From Leptolyngbya iicbica LK (GTDB taxonomy: Bacteria > Cyanobacteriota > Cyanobacteriia > Phormidesmidales > Phormidesmidaceae): DNA of 64,000 bases. A program made the position numbers and the translations under genes. The notes below the pieces were generated by a model. It did no database searches. It worked only from the letters and a program-made list of their open reading frames with translations, and was not told the origin of the DNA. The stretch spans positions 1,053,528-1,117,527 of the forward strand of contig NZ_QVFV01000002.1 in assembly GCF_004212215.1 (NCBI RefSeq), read 5' to 3'. How positions within the stretch are numbered: position 1 is the stretch's first letter; each line of letters starts with the position of its first letter. This document shows, piece after piece, positions 35,307-45,963 of this stretch.

Positions 35307-37097
35307 GTGAGTTACCCTTCATCACGCCCTTCGCCATCCCGCCACCACTCCACGAGGCAGATATTATCTGGTCTGCCGGGCCTAAAGGTTTGGGCTGCAG
35401 TCAAGTATCCTGTCCTCGCATTGTGCGGCCTGGCCCTACTCATCCTGGTTAATTTAGTCAGTTTGCCTGCCGATGCCGTCGTCCAACTGCCCCCGCTAGT
35501 CCCACCCAGCAACCACACCTTACCCGCTGGGGTCGAGCAACAGGGCACCCTGGAAACCGCACCCGTCAAACTAGATGGCAAAACGCTATTTAGGATTGCC
35601 GCGCCAGCAGTGACTAACCGCAGCGACCTGGGCACTCAGGTGCCAGTAGAGGTCCGAGCCAGCCAAGTTGAAGGCAACCTCCAACGACTCTTACCTGACA
35701 CGTGGTCTCATGAAACCGCAATTCAGCCAGCTAACCTCAATGTTGTCGTCGAGACTGTGAATGGCTTTCCCGTCTTGTTTGCCGAAGGAGCGTCCTTTGC
35801 TCAGCCGCGGGTAATTCTGACCGTCACCGATGCCGACGCTCAATACTACGGCATCAGTCAAGCTGAGTTAGCCAGCCAATGGCAGGATGAACTGGAGCAA
35901 AATCTGCGTCAGGCATTGGAAATTCGTCAACCAGAAGCCCTGAGACAGACCCTGAGAACCTTTTTCAAGGTATTGATCGCGACTATTTCAACGTCTCTGT
36001 TGCTGGGCATTACCTGGATGGTCCTCGGTCGTCGAGAAAAAGCCCTACGCCAGCAGCGTCACTGGCAGTCATCATGGTTGCAAACGCAGCCAGCTAGCAC
36101 AGAAATTCTTGAAGCAGATCAAGCCACACCATCCCCCACTCAGGGACTGATCTACTTTCTCAGCCTGCAGCGGCGGCTGCAATTCGTGCGCTTTTTGCGA
36201 TGGCTAAACTTTTGGGTTGTGGCGTTTACTTGGGCCATTGGGTCAGCTTATGTCTTCAGATTGTTTCCGCAAACCCGGCAACTTGCTCGCAAGTTAGTGA
36301 TCGCCCCCTTAGTGCTGTTGATTGCTTGGTTTGTCATCGGGCTAATCAATCGGTTGATCGATTTCACTGTCGATAAATTTATCCAGCAGTTGGCCGAAAG
36401 CCAGACTCTAACTCAGGCCAATCTGCAACGCATCAACACCATCACGAAAGTGATCAAAGGGGTCAAAGCAGTTCTGGTGTATGCCATCGGCGTACTGCTG
36501 GTATTGCAGTGGTTAGAACTCGTGCCTGGTTCAGTATTGGCGCTAGGAACCGTATTAGCGCTGGTCATTTCCTTTGCCGCCCAAAACCTGATTCGTGACT
36601 TGGTAAATGGATTCATGATTCTGCTCGAAGACCAGTACCGGATCGGCGATGTGGTCAAGATTGGTGAAAAAAGTGGCCTGGTGGAGACCTTTAATTTACG
36701 AATTACTCAACTCCGTAATCCTGACGGCAATTTGATTACGTTGCCCAATAGCTCGATTGTCGAAGTCGAGAATTTTTCTCGCGACTGGTCACGGTCAGAT
36801 TTTCGCGTTGAAGTGGCCTATGACACCGATGTCGATCTGGCCCTGGCCATCGTGCGAAATACTGCCGAAACCATGGCCCAAGACCCTGACTGGCAGGCGC
36901 ATATTTTGGATACGAGTGAGTTCCTTGGAGTTGAGCATTTATCCCATCAGGGTATGGTTATTCGGATTTGGGTCAAAACTGTGCCAATTCAACAGTGGGT
37001 CGTAGCGATGGAACTGCGCCGCCGTCTTAAGAAAGCGTTTGACTTGCAAGGTATTCGTATCGGCATTCCTCAACAACTTTGGATACAAGACAATTGA
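35307..37097 (+). CDS. MscS-type mechanosensitive channel
   Basis: A 596-residue membrane protein with a long periplasmic N-terminal domain (signal/TM near 30-50, domain to about 215), then five predicted helices and the MscS core: LALVISFAAQNLIRDLVNGFMILLEDQYRIGDVV is the pore-lining TM3 plus beta-domain entry, and NSSIVEVENFSRDWSR the beta barrel. It should open on membrane tension to release solutes on hypo-osmotic shock. The start is a GTG at 35307; the initial 25 residues are Ser/Arg-rich. Confidence 0.88.
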   Translation: MSYPSSRPSPSRHHSTRQILSGLPGLKVWAAVKYPVLALCGLALLILVNLVSLPADAVVQLPPLVPPSNHTLPAGVEQQGTLETAPVKLDGKTLFRIAAPAVTNRSDLGTQVPVEVRASQVEGNLQRLLPDTWSHETAIQPANLNVVVETVNGFPVLFAEGASFAQPRVILTVTDADAQYYGISQAELASQWQDELEQNLRQALEIRQPEALRQTLRTFFKVLIATISTSLLLGITWMVLGRREKALRQQRHWQSSWLQTQPASTEILEADQATPSPTQGLIYFLSLQRRLQFVRFLRWLNFWVVAFTWAIGSAYVFRLFPQTRQLARKLVIAPLVLLIAWFVIGLINRLIDFTVDKFIQQLAESQTLTQANLQRINTITKVIKGVKAVLVYAIGVLLVLQWLELVPGSVLALGTVLALVISFAAQNLIRDLVNGFMILLEDQYRIGDVVKIGEKSGLVETFNLRITQLRNPDGNLITLPNSSIVEVENFSRDWSRSDFRVEVAYDTDVDLALAIVRNTAETMAQDPDWQAHILDTSEFLGVEHLSHQGMVIRIWVKTVPIQQWVVAMELRRRLKKAFDLQGIRIGIPQQLWIQDN

Positions 37098-37117
37098 GGA
37101 GTTGCAGCCAATCGCTG

Positions 37118-37489
37118 ATGACATTCAACCGCATCCCTCTTGAAACCTGGGGTTTGGGGATGTTTCCGATTAGCCTGTCAATAGGATTTTGGATGAGTTC
37201 CAATTCTCTTGGCCGGACACAAATTTCCTTCTATTCACGGTTAGGGCAAACGGTCGATGGGTTCTTTGCAGATCCGGAAATGCGGGGCCAAGGGGTCGGG
37301 CGATCGCGGATGGATCATGCTGTTCAGCTTCGGGACACCCTTGACGTTGAAGTATTTGAGCAGACCGCGATCGCCCGACGGTTTTACGATCGCTACGGGT
37401 TTATCCCGGTGGGTCAGTCTTGCCACGACGAAACTGAACAAACGCTCATTCAAATGGAGTGTATCGAACCCGATGCAGTGGCTCAATGA
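37118..37489 (+). pseudogene. truncated GNAT acetyltransferase fragment
   Basis: The last 70 codons (from about 37260) encode a recognisable C-terminal half of a GNAT enzyme: VDGFFADPEMRGQGVGRSRMDHA (acetyl-CoA loop), then EVFEQTAIARRFYDRYGFIPVGQS. Sequence upstream to 37118 has no GNAT N-terminal strands and poor coding character. I therefore call it a 5'-truncated remnant following the MscS gene; a functional short acetyltransferase is less likely. Confidence 0.6.
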
Positions 37490-37663
37490 ACCGCCCCACT
37501 GGCAACAAGACGACGTTGGCATAGCTGCTCCAGAGGAGCGTCGCTTAGCCGTCAAAACGGAGCGTTGCTGGGTGGGAGATGATTTTTAAGGTGATCAGAG
37601 AAGACACTTTGAGGATTTAGTCATGCAATGTCCCCGGTGTAATGCCTCTAACCTCTCTATGCA

Positions 37664-38455
37664 TTATTGCGAGATGACGCTTTGAGTTAAGTATGTGACA
37701 GCACTACTTAAGTCGCGGCAAACCTCTGTGGGCGAAAACCCTTTGAGATATAAAGCGCTGCGGATACCGCAGGTCAACGCCAGCGTTGGCAAATCAAACG
37801 CTTGACCAGCGCTGATATCCGCTTCCGTATCGCCCACCATCCAGCTCTGGCGGGTATCAAATCCGAGGCGGTTTTGCTCTGCGATCGCGGCCTGCAGGTG
37901 AGCAATTTTATGCTCTGTCCGATTGGCATAGGCCGTCTCAGCGTCATCCGAGCCGTAGATTTGGCTAACCATCGTAGCCAGGTCATACTGATGCAAAAAA
38001 TCTAAGACTTGGGATGACTGGCGTAGGGTGACAATCACGATTCTGATGCCGCGATCGCGCAGGTTAGCAAACGCAGCTCGCACCCCTGGCTGCAACTGGT
38101 CTTGGTGGAGCAGGGTCGGCTGATTTACTAAAGCGGGAATGCGCTGCAAAAAGTCATCAATTTGGTGACCTGATAGTCCCGACCAGTCCGCAATGGTCGT
38201 ATCGGGCACCCGATTTTGCTTCATATACCAAAATTGGGCTTTGGTCAGTCGTCTCACAGGCAGCGCCATCTGCCGCCGGGCGTAGTCGGCTTGGGTAGCT
38301 TTGAGCGCTAAACAGTAGGTGTGATAGTAGCGATCAGAGACGTCAGCAATCGGCCCGTCGAAATCACAAAATAGAGTACTGCCAGCCGTCAACTTAAGCG
38401 ACGTCCCCGCAATTGAGGAGAGTGAAGTTGCAGACCGGGACACAACATCCTGCAT
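37664..38455 (-). CDS. HAD-superfamily phosphatase
   Basis: A 263-residue soluble hydrolase. Motif I is LFCDFDGPIADVSD (aspartate nucleophile, about 28-41), motif II is VIVTLRQSSQ, and motif III/IV is WMVGDTEADISAGQA. A helical cap domain lies between motif I and II. Substrate unknown; sequence is closest to phosphoglycolate-phosphatase-like HADs (inference). Alone on its strand, 270 bases from the HIT gene. Confidence 0.85.
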   Translation of the reverse strand: MQDVVSRSATSLSSIAGTSLKLTAGSTLFCDFDGPIADVSDRYYHTYCLALKATQADYARRQMALPVRRLTKAQFWYMKQNRVPDTTIADWSGLSGHQIDDFLQRIPALVNQPTLLHQDQLQPGVRAAFANLRDRGIRIVIVTLRQSSQVLDFLHQYDLATMVSQIYGSDDAETAYANRTEHKIAHLQAAIAEQNRLGFDTRQSWMVGDTEADISAGQAFDLPTLALTCGIRSALYLKGFSPTEVCRDLSSAVTYLTQSVISQ

Positions 38456-38559
38456 GGGCCAAACCTTAAGAAAGATTAAAAAACGTTACCGATTTTCTAC
38501 ACTTTAGCAGTCCCATTCTCAAACGAGGGGGATGATTAGCAGGTTTCATATAGGCCAAG

Positions 38560-38585
38560 CTTATTCCTTATGGGTTAGGAATAAG
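38560..38585. terminator. possible bidirectional hairpin
   Basis: CTTATTCC (38560-38567) and GGAATAAG (38578-38585) form an 8-bp stem with a 10-base loop, in the gap after the HIT gene stop and before the HAD gene start. A TTTT follows on the plus strand only, so its role as a HIT terminator is uncertain. Confidence 0.35.
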
Positions 38586-38727
38586 TTTTAGTGGATTTTA
38601 CGGAAGCCATGTGGGGACGATCGCCCTCAAAAGACAACTCACGGTTTGAGGGGCTCCGTGACAACTTCTTTAGCAGTTAGCGATCGCGAATATCCTGAGC
38701 GAGCCATCATCCACTGACGAAAGGCAA

Positions 38728-39228
38728 TTAATGGGTGGTGATGGAACCTTGATGCGCGATGGCCTCGTAAGCGGCCCGAATCTTATCGGCAATGTCAATT
38801 ACGGTTTGCGCATCGGGGGGATTTTGGAGCGATCGGAAAATTTGGAGCTCTAACCCTTGCAGCCCTAATTCGGTTTTGCCGGCGAAGCGAGGTTGCAGCA
38901 CAAAGTGGATGTGGTAAGGCGGTTGGTCAACCCAAGAATTGATATAGATGCGCTCGGCTCCCAATGCCATCTGCATCGCCTGGGTCATTTGCTGCAAAAA
39001 CGGCCCGAGGGAAGCGGCTTCATTGGGAGAAAGTTCCCAAAAATTTTCGCGGTGGGCACGGGTTTTGATGACGATCGCCCCTGCCCCATGCTTGCCAATG
39101 CAGTGATCGGCTAACCACCAAGCGTTTTCAGCAATGATGCCCCCTGGCACCGTACGACTGCCATTCACAATTTGGCAGGCCAAGCAGTTGGCAACGGGGG
39201 CAGGAGCAGGGGAGTGAGAATGATGCAT
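38728..39228 (-). CDS. HIT-domain hydrolase
   Basis: A 166-residue histidine-triad enzyme, probably cleaving dinucleoside polyphosphates or nucleotide adducts. A zinc-type CLAC pair is near residue 16 and the triad region is PPYHIHFVLQP, with His-phi-His preserved but the third triad histidine replaced by a glutamine (canonical HxHxH), as in GalT/Ap4A-like members. The ATG at 39228 (MHHSHSPAPAP) is preferred to 39255. Reasonably confident of the fold, less of the substrate. Confidence 0.78.
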   Translation of the reverse strand: MHHSHSPAPAPVANCLACQIVNGSRTVPGGIIAENAWWLADHCIGKHGAGAIVIKTRAHRENFWELSPNEAASLGPFLQQMTQAMQMALGAERIYINSWVDQPPYHIHFVLQPRFAGKTELGLQGLELQIFRSLQNPPDAQTVIDIADKIRAAYEAIAHQGSITTH

Positions 39229-39588
39229 CTCAATGAATTGGATGAGAACGGGCACAACTCCGGCATGGAGTATGACGCAATTATCTTACGGGGTGTGTCT
39301 GAGAGAGCCGCATTCCGCACAAGGACTGTTACAAAGCGCAGCCATGGAAGTCAAATCTATGCCCCACAAAATAGCGGCGGCATACTGCTTGAAGTCTGCA
39401 CCAAAGGGCGACGACCAAGGAGCGACACGGCATCAAGAGACAACAGCGGCATAGCTGTTTTCAGGGCTTAATCTCAATCCAGAGATCGCACAAGTCAGCC
39501 GCCATTCGGGGCAGAAGCATTGGGGAGCACCCACCGCGCCACCGGACTCAGCGGGCGAGACGACCCTCTCGGTACTCAGGCACGCGCT
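39229..39588. other. intergenic region
   Basis: About 360 bases between the HIT gene start and the CobW stop. Frames here are short and without recognisable products; no strong hairpin or repeat was seen. Confidence 0.35.
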
Positions 39589-40740
39589 TTAGCCGAAACC
39601 TTTGCCGCGATCGCTAGAGGGTAAACAGAGACAGTTATTCAGCTGTTCTCGCAGCGCCGCGTGATCGAGATTTTGGCCAATGAGCACGAGTTGGTTTTTG
39701 GGCTCACCCTTCCACTGATCATCATCCAGGGAAAAGCGCTTGCCGCTGAGGTGGAAGATATGCCGCTTGGGGCTTTCGTCAAACCAGAGAATGCCTTTGG
39801 CCCGGAAAATATTCTCCGGCAGCTGATTGTCGAGGAAGTGCTGGAACTTACGGATGGCAAAGGGGCGATCGCTCTCAAAAGAAATCGAGGTAAACCCATC
39901 GATCGCTAAGTGATCGGAGTGGTAATGGTGATGCTCATGGTCATGATCGTGGTCATGCTCACAGTGACCATGATCGTGGTCGCAGTTGCTGTGGTCATGG
40001 TGATCATGCCCGTGGTGGTCGTGATCATGATGCTCGTGATCGTGGTCGTGTTCAGGGTCATGATCTTGACCAAAATACTGGTCAGATTCGAACAGACCGA
40101 CACTCAAAATCAGTGGCAGCGGCACTTCGGAGCGAGTGGTCCGAATGATGCGAGCCCCTTCTTTGACGTCACGGATTTTGACTTCGAGCAAATCAAGGTC
40201 GGCTTCATCCACGAGATCTGCCTTATTCAGCAGCAAAATGTCCCCGTAGGCGATTTGGTTGTATGCGGCTTGGCTATTGAACAAATCCAAGCTGTAATTC
40301 TCAGCATCGACGACGGTAATGATGGAATCGAGCCGCGTGAGATCCCGCAATTCCGTCCCTAAAAAGGTCAGGGCGATGGGCAACGGATCGGCGAGCCCGG
40401 TGGTTTCAACCACGAGGTAATCAATTTTATCTTGCCGTTCGAGCACTTTGTACACGGCATCCATCAGGTCGTTGTTGATGGTGCAGCAAATGCAGCCGTT
40501 GCTGAGCTCGACCATGGTGTCGTCGCTGTCTTCGGTGGTGATTAGCAAGTCATTATCAATACCGATTTCGCCAAATTCGTTCACCAGTACGGCGGTCTTC
40601 AGCCCTGCTTGGTTGCTCAAAATGTGGTTGAGCAGGGTAGTTTTGCCACTGCCCAAAAAGCCAGTGATGATGGTGACGGGCATGCCATGCTTGGCTTCTT
40701 CCATACCCGCAGCTGGGTTAGACGTAACGACTGAAGTCAT
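39589..40740 (-). CDS. CobW/COG0523 GTPase with His-rich metal loop
   Basis: A 383-residue G3E GTPase, probable zinc (or other metal) chaperone. Walker A is GFLGSGKTT (about 27-35), the metal-binding CICC lies at 84-87, NKAD is the guanine-specificity motif, and the C-terminal CobW domain follows. Between them residues about 224-272 form a His/Asp loop with more than twenty histidines and two cysteines, marking it as a metal-storing variant. A Zur box was not visible in the 270 bases upstream. Confidence 0.92.
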   Translation of the reverse strand: MTSVVTSNPAAGMEEAKHGMPVTIITGFLGSGKTTLLNHILSNQAGLKTAVLVNEFGEIGIDNDLLITTEDSDDTMVELSNGCICCTINNDLMDAVYKVLERQDKIDYLVVETTGLADPLPIALTFLGTELRDLTRLDSIITVVDAENYSLDLFNSQAAYNQIAYGDILLLNKADLVDEADLDLLEVKIRDVKEGARIIRTTRSEVPLPLILSVGLFESDQYFGQDHDPEHDHDHEHHDHDHHGHDHHDHSNCDHDHGHCEHDHDHDHEHHHYHSDHLAIDGFTSISFESDRPFAIRKFQHFLDNQLPENIFRAKGILWFDESPKRHIFHLSGKRFSLDDDQWKGEPKNQLVLIGQNLDHAALREQLNNCLCLPSSDRGKGFG

Positions 40741-41014
40741 AAGCTACTGCCAGAATTCGCGACATCTTCCATCATAATGTCGATTTTGTCAGGCGATCGC
40801 GATCGCATTCTCTAGGCGATGAATTGAACCCATCAGCACCGCACCTGACCAATGGAAGCAATGTGTAGCTTCTATTACAGTTCTCATGGTGCGGCGTTAG
40901 CATCAAAACACAGAGCCATGTGCCCGCGATCGCGGCAAGTGCAGGTAAAGCGTTTGCCACTTCTGTCCACTAGACGCAGGCGGAGTTGGGGCCGATTAAA
41001 TCGTTGAGTAAAAG

Positions 41015-43741
41015 GTGAAAGTGCAGTTAGCAGGAAACTCTCAGTCCTTTCATGCCGCATCTGGGGAGCATCTGGCAACCCATTTTCAGACCAACCTGGA
41101 AACGGGGCTGACGGCGGAGGACGTGGCCAACCGCTACGAAACCTATGGGCGGAACGAATTGTCAGTCAAACCGGGCAAGCCTGCCTGGCTCAGGTTTTTG
41201 CTGCAGTTTAACCAGCCGCTGCTTTACATATTATTGCTGGCGGGGGCGGTCAAAGCCTTTCTCGGCTCTTGGACGAATGCGGCAGTGATTTGGGGCGTCA
41301 CGGTGATCAACGCCATCATCGGCTACGTGCAGGAGGCCAAAGCTGAAGGCGCGATCGCGTCTCTCGCCAAAGCCGTCACCACCGAAACCACGGTGCTGCG
41401 AGGGGGGCAGATGCTGCGGGTGCAATCTCAGGATTTGGTGCCGGGGGATCTGGTGCTACTGGCGTCGGGGGATAAAGTGCCCGCCGATTTGCGGCTGCTG
41501 AAGTCGCGCAATCTGCAAGTGGATGAATCGGCGCTGACGGGGGAATCTGTGCCCGTGGAGAAGGCGATCGCGCCACTCCCCATCGATACGCCCCTGGCAG
41601 AACGAGTCAACATGGCCTACGCGGGCAGCTTTGTCACCTTTGGGCAAGGCACTGGACTGGTGGTCGCCACCGCCGGAGCCACCGAGGTGGGGCAAATCTC
41701 CCAATCGATGGAGCAGCGGGTTAACTTGGCGACGCCGCTGACCCGCAAGTTCGCCGCCTTTAGCCGCACTCTGCTCTACTGCATCCTAACCCTGGCGACA
41801 CTTACCTTTGCCATTGGGCTCGGTCAAGGTGAATCGTGGGAATACATGTTTGAAGCGGCGGTGGCGCTAGCGGTCAGTGCGATTCCTGAGGGGTTGCCTG
41901 CGGTGGTGACGATTACGCTGGCGATCGGGGTCAACCGCATGGCTCGCCGCAACGCCATCATTCGCAAACTGCCAGCGGTCGAAGCGCTGGGCAGCGCCAC
42001 GATCATTTGCTCTGACAAAACCGGCACCCTCACCGAAAACCAAATGACCGTGCAGGCCATTTATGCCGGCGTGCAAACCTACCGGGTCAGCGGCAGCGGC
42101 TACAGTCCCAAAGGCGCGATCGACCTGGGAGATGACCTCCCAGAAACGGTGGAGACACTGGCGGATCATCTGCCAGATCCCTTACGGGAATGTCTGGTGG
42201 CGGGGGTGTTGTGTAACGATAGCCAGCTCAAACAATCGGGTGACTATTGGACTGTGGTAGGCGATCCGACCGAAGGAGCCCTGCTGGCCGCCGCCGCTAA
42301 AGCCGATTTGCATCAGACCAGCATGGCGAATTTGATGCCTCGGCTCGACTCGATTCCCTTTGAGTCGGAATATCAGTACATGGCAACGCTGCATGACGCT
42401 TGTCCCCGTGTGGTGTATGTGAAAGGCTCGGTGGAGTCAATCCTGCAACGCTGTGCCCAGGCCATGACGGCGTCGGGGCAATTGATGCCGCTCGATCAAT
42501 CAGCGGTGGAGCAAGCAGTCGCCACGATGACCGCAAAAGGACTGCGGGTGCTGGCTTTTGCCCGCAAAACCGTGGCGGATCATCACCACACCCTCGATCA
42601 CGATGATATCCAGTCGGACTTGGTCTTCCTGGGCTTGCAGGGCATGATTGACCCGCCGCGCCCTGAGGCGATCGCCGCCGTTCACGCCTGCCAGTCGGCG
42701 GGCATTCAGGTGAAGATGATCACCGGCGACCACATTGCGACGGCAAGAGCGATCGCCCACCGCATGGGCATTCAACAATCTGAACAGGTGGTGGCCTTTG
42801 AAGGGAAGCAGCTCGTGGCGATGGATGATGCGCAACTGGCTCAAGCCGTCACCGAGGGCGATGTGTTTGCCCGCGTGGCTCCGGCCCAGAAACTGCGATT
42901 GGTGGAAACCCTCGAACGCAAAGGCAATATCGTGGCCATGACGGGTGACGGGGTGAATGACGCCCCCGCGCTGAAACAAGCGGATATTGGCATCGCCATG
43001 GGCAAAAATGGCACGGAAGTGGCCCGCGAAGCAGCGGACATGCTGCTCACCGACGACAACTTTGCCTCCATCGAAGCGGCGGTGGAAGAGGGCCGCACCG
43101 TTTATCAAAATTTGCGCAAAGCGATCGCGTTCCTGCTGCCCGTCAACGGTGGGGAATCGATGACCATCCTGATCAGTGCTTTGCTGGCAAGGGATTTGCC
43201 GATTCTCTCCTTGCAGGTGCTGTGGTTGAACATGATCAATTCCCTCACAATGACGGTACCTTTGGCGTTTGAGCCCAAGTCCGCTGGCTTGATGCAACAA
43301 CCGCCCCGCAATCCCAGCGAATCCTTGCTCACCGGAAAACTGCTGAGAAGAATTCTGGCGGTTTCCCTCTTCAACTGGGTGCTGATTTTTGGCATTTTCG
43401 AATGGGCCAAAACCACGACGGGCGATTTGGCTGTCGCCCGCACGATGGCCATTCAAGCGCTCGTGGCGGCCCGCATCATTTACCTGCTCAGCATCAGTCA
43501 GTTGGGACTGAGCCTGTGGCGGTTCCTCCGTCGCCGGTCGACCACCATTCCCAAAGCGCCGATTTTGCTGGCCGGCATTTTTGGGGCCGTCGCCTTACAG
43601 GTGGCTTTTAGCCAGTGGGGACTGATAAATACGCTGTTTGCCACCGCGCCGTTGACCTGGCAGCAATGGCTGATTTGTCTGTTGCCGATGCTGCCCATGT
43701 TGCCTTTTGCCATATTGGTGAACTGGCTTGACCCTCGGTAA
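41015..43741 (+). CDS. P2-type cation-translocating ATPase
   Basis: A 908-residue P-type ATPase. Phosphorylation motif [23 protein letters not shown] and [12 protein letters not shown] are intact. M4 carries AIPEGLPA as in SERCA/Na+ pumps. M5/M6 are unusual: NGGESMT in M5, and [17 protein letters not shown] in M6 where Ca2+ pumps have N..TD, so the acidic M6 ligand is replaced by serine. Ion specificity may be H+, Na+ or another; I would not call it Ca2+. Start is GTG at 41015. Confidence 0.88.
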   Translation: MKVQLAGNSQSFHAASGEHLATHFQTNLETGLTAEDVANRYETYGRNELSVKPGKPAWLRFLLQFNQPLLYILLLAGAVKAFLGSWTNAAVIWGVTVINAIIGYVQEAKAEGAIASLAKAVTTETTVLRGGQMLRVQSQDLVPGDLVLLASGDKVPADLRLLKSRNLQVDESALTGESVPVEKAIAPLPIDTPLAERVNMAYAGSFVTFGQGTGLVVATAGATEVGQISQSMEQRVNLATPLTRKFAAFSRTLLYCILTLATLTFAIGLGQGESWEYMFEAAVALAVSAIPEGLPAVVTITLAIGVNRMARRNAIIRKLPAVEALGSATIICSDKTGTLTENQMTVQAIYAGVQTYRVSGSGYSPKGAIDLGDDLPETVETLADHLPDPLRECLVAGVLCNDSQLKQSGDYWTVVGDPTEGALLAAAAKADLHQTSMANLMPRLDSIPFESEYQYMATLHDACPRVVYVKGSVESILQRCAQAMTASGQLMPLDQSAVEQAVATMTAKGLRVLAFARKTVADHHHTLDHDDIQSDLVFLGLQGMIDPPRPEAIAAVHACQSAGIQVKMITGDHIATARAIAHRMGIQQSEQVVAFEGKQLVAMDDAQLAQAVTEGDVFARVAPAQKLRLVETLERKGNIVAMTGDGVNDAPALKQADIGIAMGKNGTEVAREAADMLLTDDNFASIEAAVEEGRTVYQNLRKAIAFLLPVNGGESMTILISALLARDLPILSLQVLWLNMINSLTMTVPLAFEPKSAGLMQQPPRNPSESLLTGKLLRRILAVSLFNWVLIFGIFEWAKTTTGDLAVARTMAIQALVAARIIYLLSISQLGLSLWRFLRRRSTTIPKAPILLAGIFGAVALQVAFSQWGLINTLFATAPLTWQQWLICLLPMLPMLPFAILVNWLDPR

Positions 43742-43979
43742 GCAAACGCTCAGCCGCGACTCCCGGCCCGCTGTTGAGGGGAGTGATCACGGGTGAATTA
43801 CGTTACCCAATGCCCGCTCTGAGCCCGCATCCATTGACGGTTGGCAGTCTGCCAAGTGCATCACGTTCCCGTAAATGACCAGGAATTCGCATTTGCCCAT
43901 GTCATGTTGCGAAAGCTGGCATATCATTAGCGCCATTGGCGTAGTTGCAGGTTGGCTAGCTGAGTGGAGGAGATGAACG

Positions 43980-45389
43980 ATGAAATTGTCCCAACTGACC
44001 ATAGCTTTGCTGGGAACCGCCGCACTGGTGACGGCTGTTCCAGCGTATAGTCCGGCCCAAGAAGCGACGACGCCCGAGGCGACAGTCCCCGAAGCCACCG
44101 GGCCATCGGCGATTGACCTTTATAACCAGGGTATTGAGCAATTTGAAGCGGAGGAATACGCCGCGGCGATTGTCTCCTTTACCGAAGCCATTCAAATCAA
44201 CCCCAGCTTTGCCGAGGCTTACGTTTACCGAGGCGCGGCGTATCGCGCGCTGGACGAAACTGAGGCGGCGATTATCGATATCGATCGCGCGATCGCGCTC
44301 AATCCCCAATTGGGGCGGGCCTATCTGCTGCGGGCTGAAATTAATTACGAACTCGGGAACGCGCAGCAGGCGCTCAGCGATGCTCAACTCGCCTTGTCGC
44401 TCGATCCGACCCTGGGGGGTGCCCGCCTGTATGAAGGGTTAGTCGCACTGCAAGAAGGCGATAGTCAAAAAGCCATTAGCGATTTCACGGCAGCGATTAC
44501 TCAAGACCCGACTGACTTGCGGGCCTATTTGCTGCGGGGCTTTGCCTACGATCAAGCGGAAAACTATTTTGCCGCGATCGCCGACTTCTCCTACGTTTTA
44601 GAGCAGGAAGATGACAATGTGATTGCCCTGATTGGTCGGGGCGCAGCCTACTATCACGAAGGCGAATTGTCCGAAGCGGAAGCCGATCTGTCCCGCGCCA
44701 TTGAACTCAATCCTGAATTGCCCTACGCCTACTACAACCGCAGCTTTATCTACGTAGCGCAAAATCGCTTGACCCCCGCGATCGCGGATTTAGATCAGGC
44801 GATCGCGCTACAACCCATTTTTCCGCGCGCTTACCTTAACCGGGGGTTACTCCTAGCGCGAGTGGGACAAGAAGGCCCCGCGATCGCTGACTTTGGCCGC
44901 GCCTTAGATCAAGACCCCGACTTAGCTGAAGCGTTGACCGGACGGGCCAATGTGCAACTGTCGCGAGGCCGCGAAATTGACGCGATCGCCGACTATACCC
45001 GCGCCCTCGCCATCACGCCAGATAGTGCGGTCAACTATAAGCTCCGGGGCGATGCCTATCTAGCCGATGGCAACACCACAGCCGCCTTATCCGATTACAA
45101 CCAGGCGATCGCCATTGACCCCAGCTACACTGCGGCCTATGCCGCGCGGGCTGAAGTTTACAACCTGGTGGGTGATAGTCAGCGAGCATTTGATGACTAT
45201 TCCCTCGTGATTTCGGTGGATGATGACGACGTTGACCCCGACGTGCTGTACAAGCGAGGTTTAGTGCGAATGCGCTTGGGCGATCGCGCTGGCGCTCGGG
45301 CCGACCTGCAACAAGCCGCAGATCGCTACTTGGAAACCGGCCAAACTGATGGTTATCGTGAAACGGTGATCTATCTTCGCCAGCTTTAA
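43980..45389 (+). CDS. secreted or periplasmic TPR protein
   Basis: A 469-residue protein with an N-terminal signal peptide (LTIALLGTAALVTAVPAYSPAQA-like) and about twelve consecutive TPR units (for example AYVYRGAAYRALDETEAAI, AYYNRSFIYVAQNRLTPAI). TPR arrays scaffold protein complexes; the partner is unknown. A GGAGGAG Shine-Dalgarno lies at the right distance. The DUF3122 gene follows after 19 bases, so the two form an operon. Confidence 0.88.
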   Translation: MKLSQLTIALLGTAALVTAVPAYSPAQEATTPEATVPEATGPSAIDLYNQGIEQFEAEEYAAAIVSFTEAIQINPSFAEAYVYRGAAYRALDETEAAIIDIDRAIALNPQLGRAYLLRAEINYELGNAQQALSDAQLALSLDPTLGGARLYEGLVALQEGDSQKAISDFTAAITQDPTDLRAYLLRGFAYDQAENYFAAIADFSYVLEQEDDNVIALIGRGAAYYHEGELSEAEADLSRAIELNPELPYAYYNRSFIYVAQNRLTPAIADLDQAIALQPIFPRAYLNRGLLLARVGQEGPAIADFGRALDQDPDLAEALTGRANVQLSRGREIDAIADYTRALAITPDSAVNYKLRGDAYLADGNTTAALSDYNQAIAIDPSYTAAYAARAEVYNLVGDSQRAFDDYSLVISVDDDDVDPDVLYKRGLVRMRLGDRAGARADLQQAADRYLETGQTDGYRETVIYLRQL

Positions 45390-45408
45390 CGAGGTTGGCC
45401 GCATCCCT

Positions 45409-45963
45409 ATGACATGGCAACGCATACGATCCCGATGGCAGTTTTGGTGCAGTCTGGGACTCCTGGCTTTGGCCCTGTGGTGCGGGGCGATGCCGACAGC
45501 GCAAGCCAGCGTTCACGTCTATCGCGAACGGCCCGGGCAGGTCACAGTGCGATCGCGCCTGAGTCTTAGAGATTTAAGCGATCGGGCCTGGCAAGTCATC
45601 GCCTTTAAACGCACTCAGGGAACTGCCCTGCAAGGCTACTATTTACGGCTGGTGGGTTTTCCGGGCGCGGTAGAAGTGGATCAGCAGCACCCTGCCACGG
45701 TGACCGCGCCTACGGGGCAAAGTCGCCAACTGCCGTGGATTGTCGATCCTCAAGCGAAGACCCTGCCGCCCAATGTCGGCCAGTTTGACCTCGCGCCGCT
45801 GCTCACGGAGCTCGATCAAGCCCTGCCGCTAGAGGTGCAGGTGCCTTTGCTGGGAATGGAGCCGGCTGAGATGGCGATCGCCCCCTTCATCGTTGAAGAA
45901 TGGCTGCAAGTGAAACGCAGTGACGAATCACCAGCGCCAATGGGAGCGTCCTCGGGAGAATAG
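45409..45963 (+). CDS. DUF3122 family protein
   Basis: A 184-residue exported protein: signal peptide (FWCSLGLLALALWCGAMPTAQAS, about 12-34), then VYRERPGQVTVRSRLSLRDLSDRAWQVIAFKR, the DUF3122 signature, and LRLVGFPGAVEV. Cyanobacterial family without a known function; probably periplasmic or lumenal. Translationally close to the TPR gene upstream; its 3' end overlaps the end of the opposing membrane-protein gene by 36 bases. Confidence 0.8.
   Translation: MTWQRIRSRWQFWCSLGLLALALWCGAMPTAQASVHVYRERPGQVTVRSRLSLRDLSDRAWQVIAFKRTQGTALQGYYLRLVGFPGAVEVDQQHPATVTAPTGQSRQLPWIVDPQAKTLPPNVGQFDLAPLLTELDQALPLEVQVPLLGMEPAEMAIAPFIVEEWLQVKRSDESPAPMGASSGE

Noticed and set aside
39910-40362. 150-codon plus-strand frame rich in Val, Met and Ile
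   Set aside because: It is the antisense of the His/Asp loop of the CobW gene; the hydrophobic look is an artefact of CAT/GAC repeats read backwards.
40741-41014. Possible Zur box or manganese riboswitch upstream of CobW or the P-type ATPase
   Set aside because: No TGATAATNATTATCA-like palindrome and no yybP-ykoY consensus could be found.
42500-43456. 318-codon minus-strand frame
   Set aside because: Fully antisense to the P-type ATPase; His/Gly/Arg-rich shadow composition.
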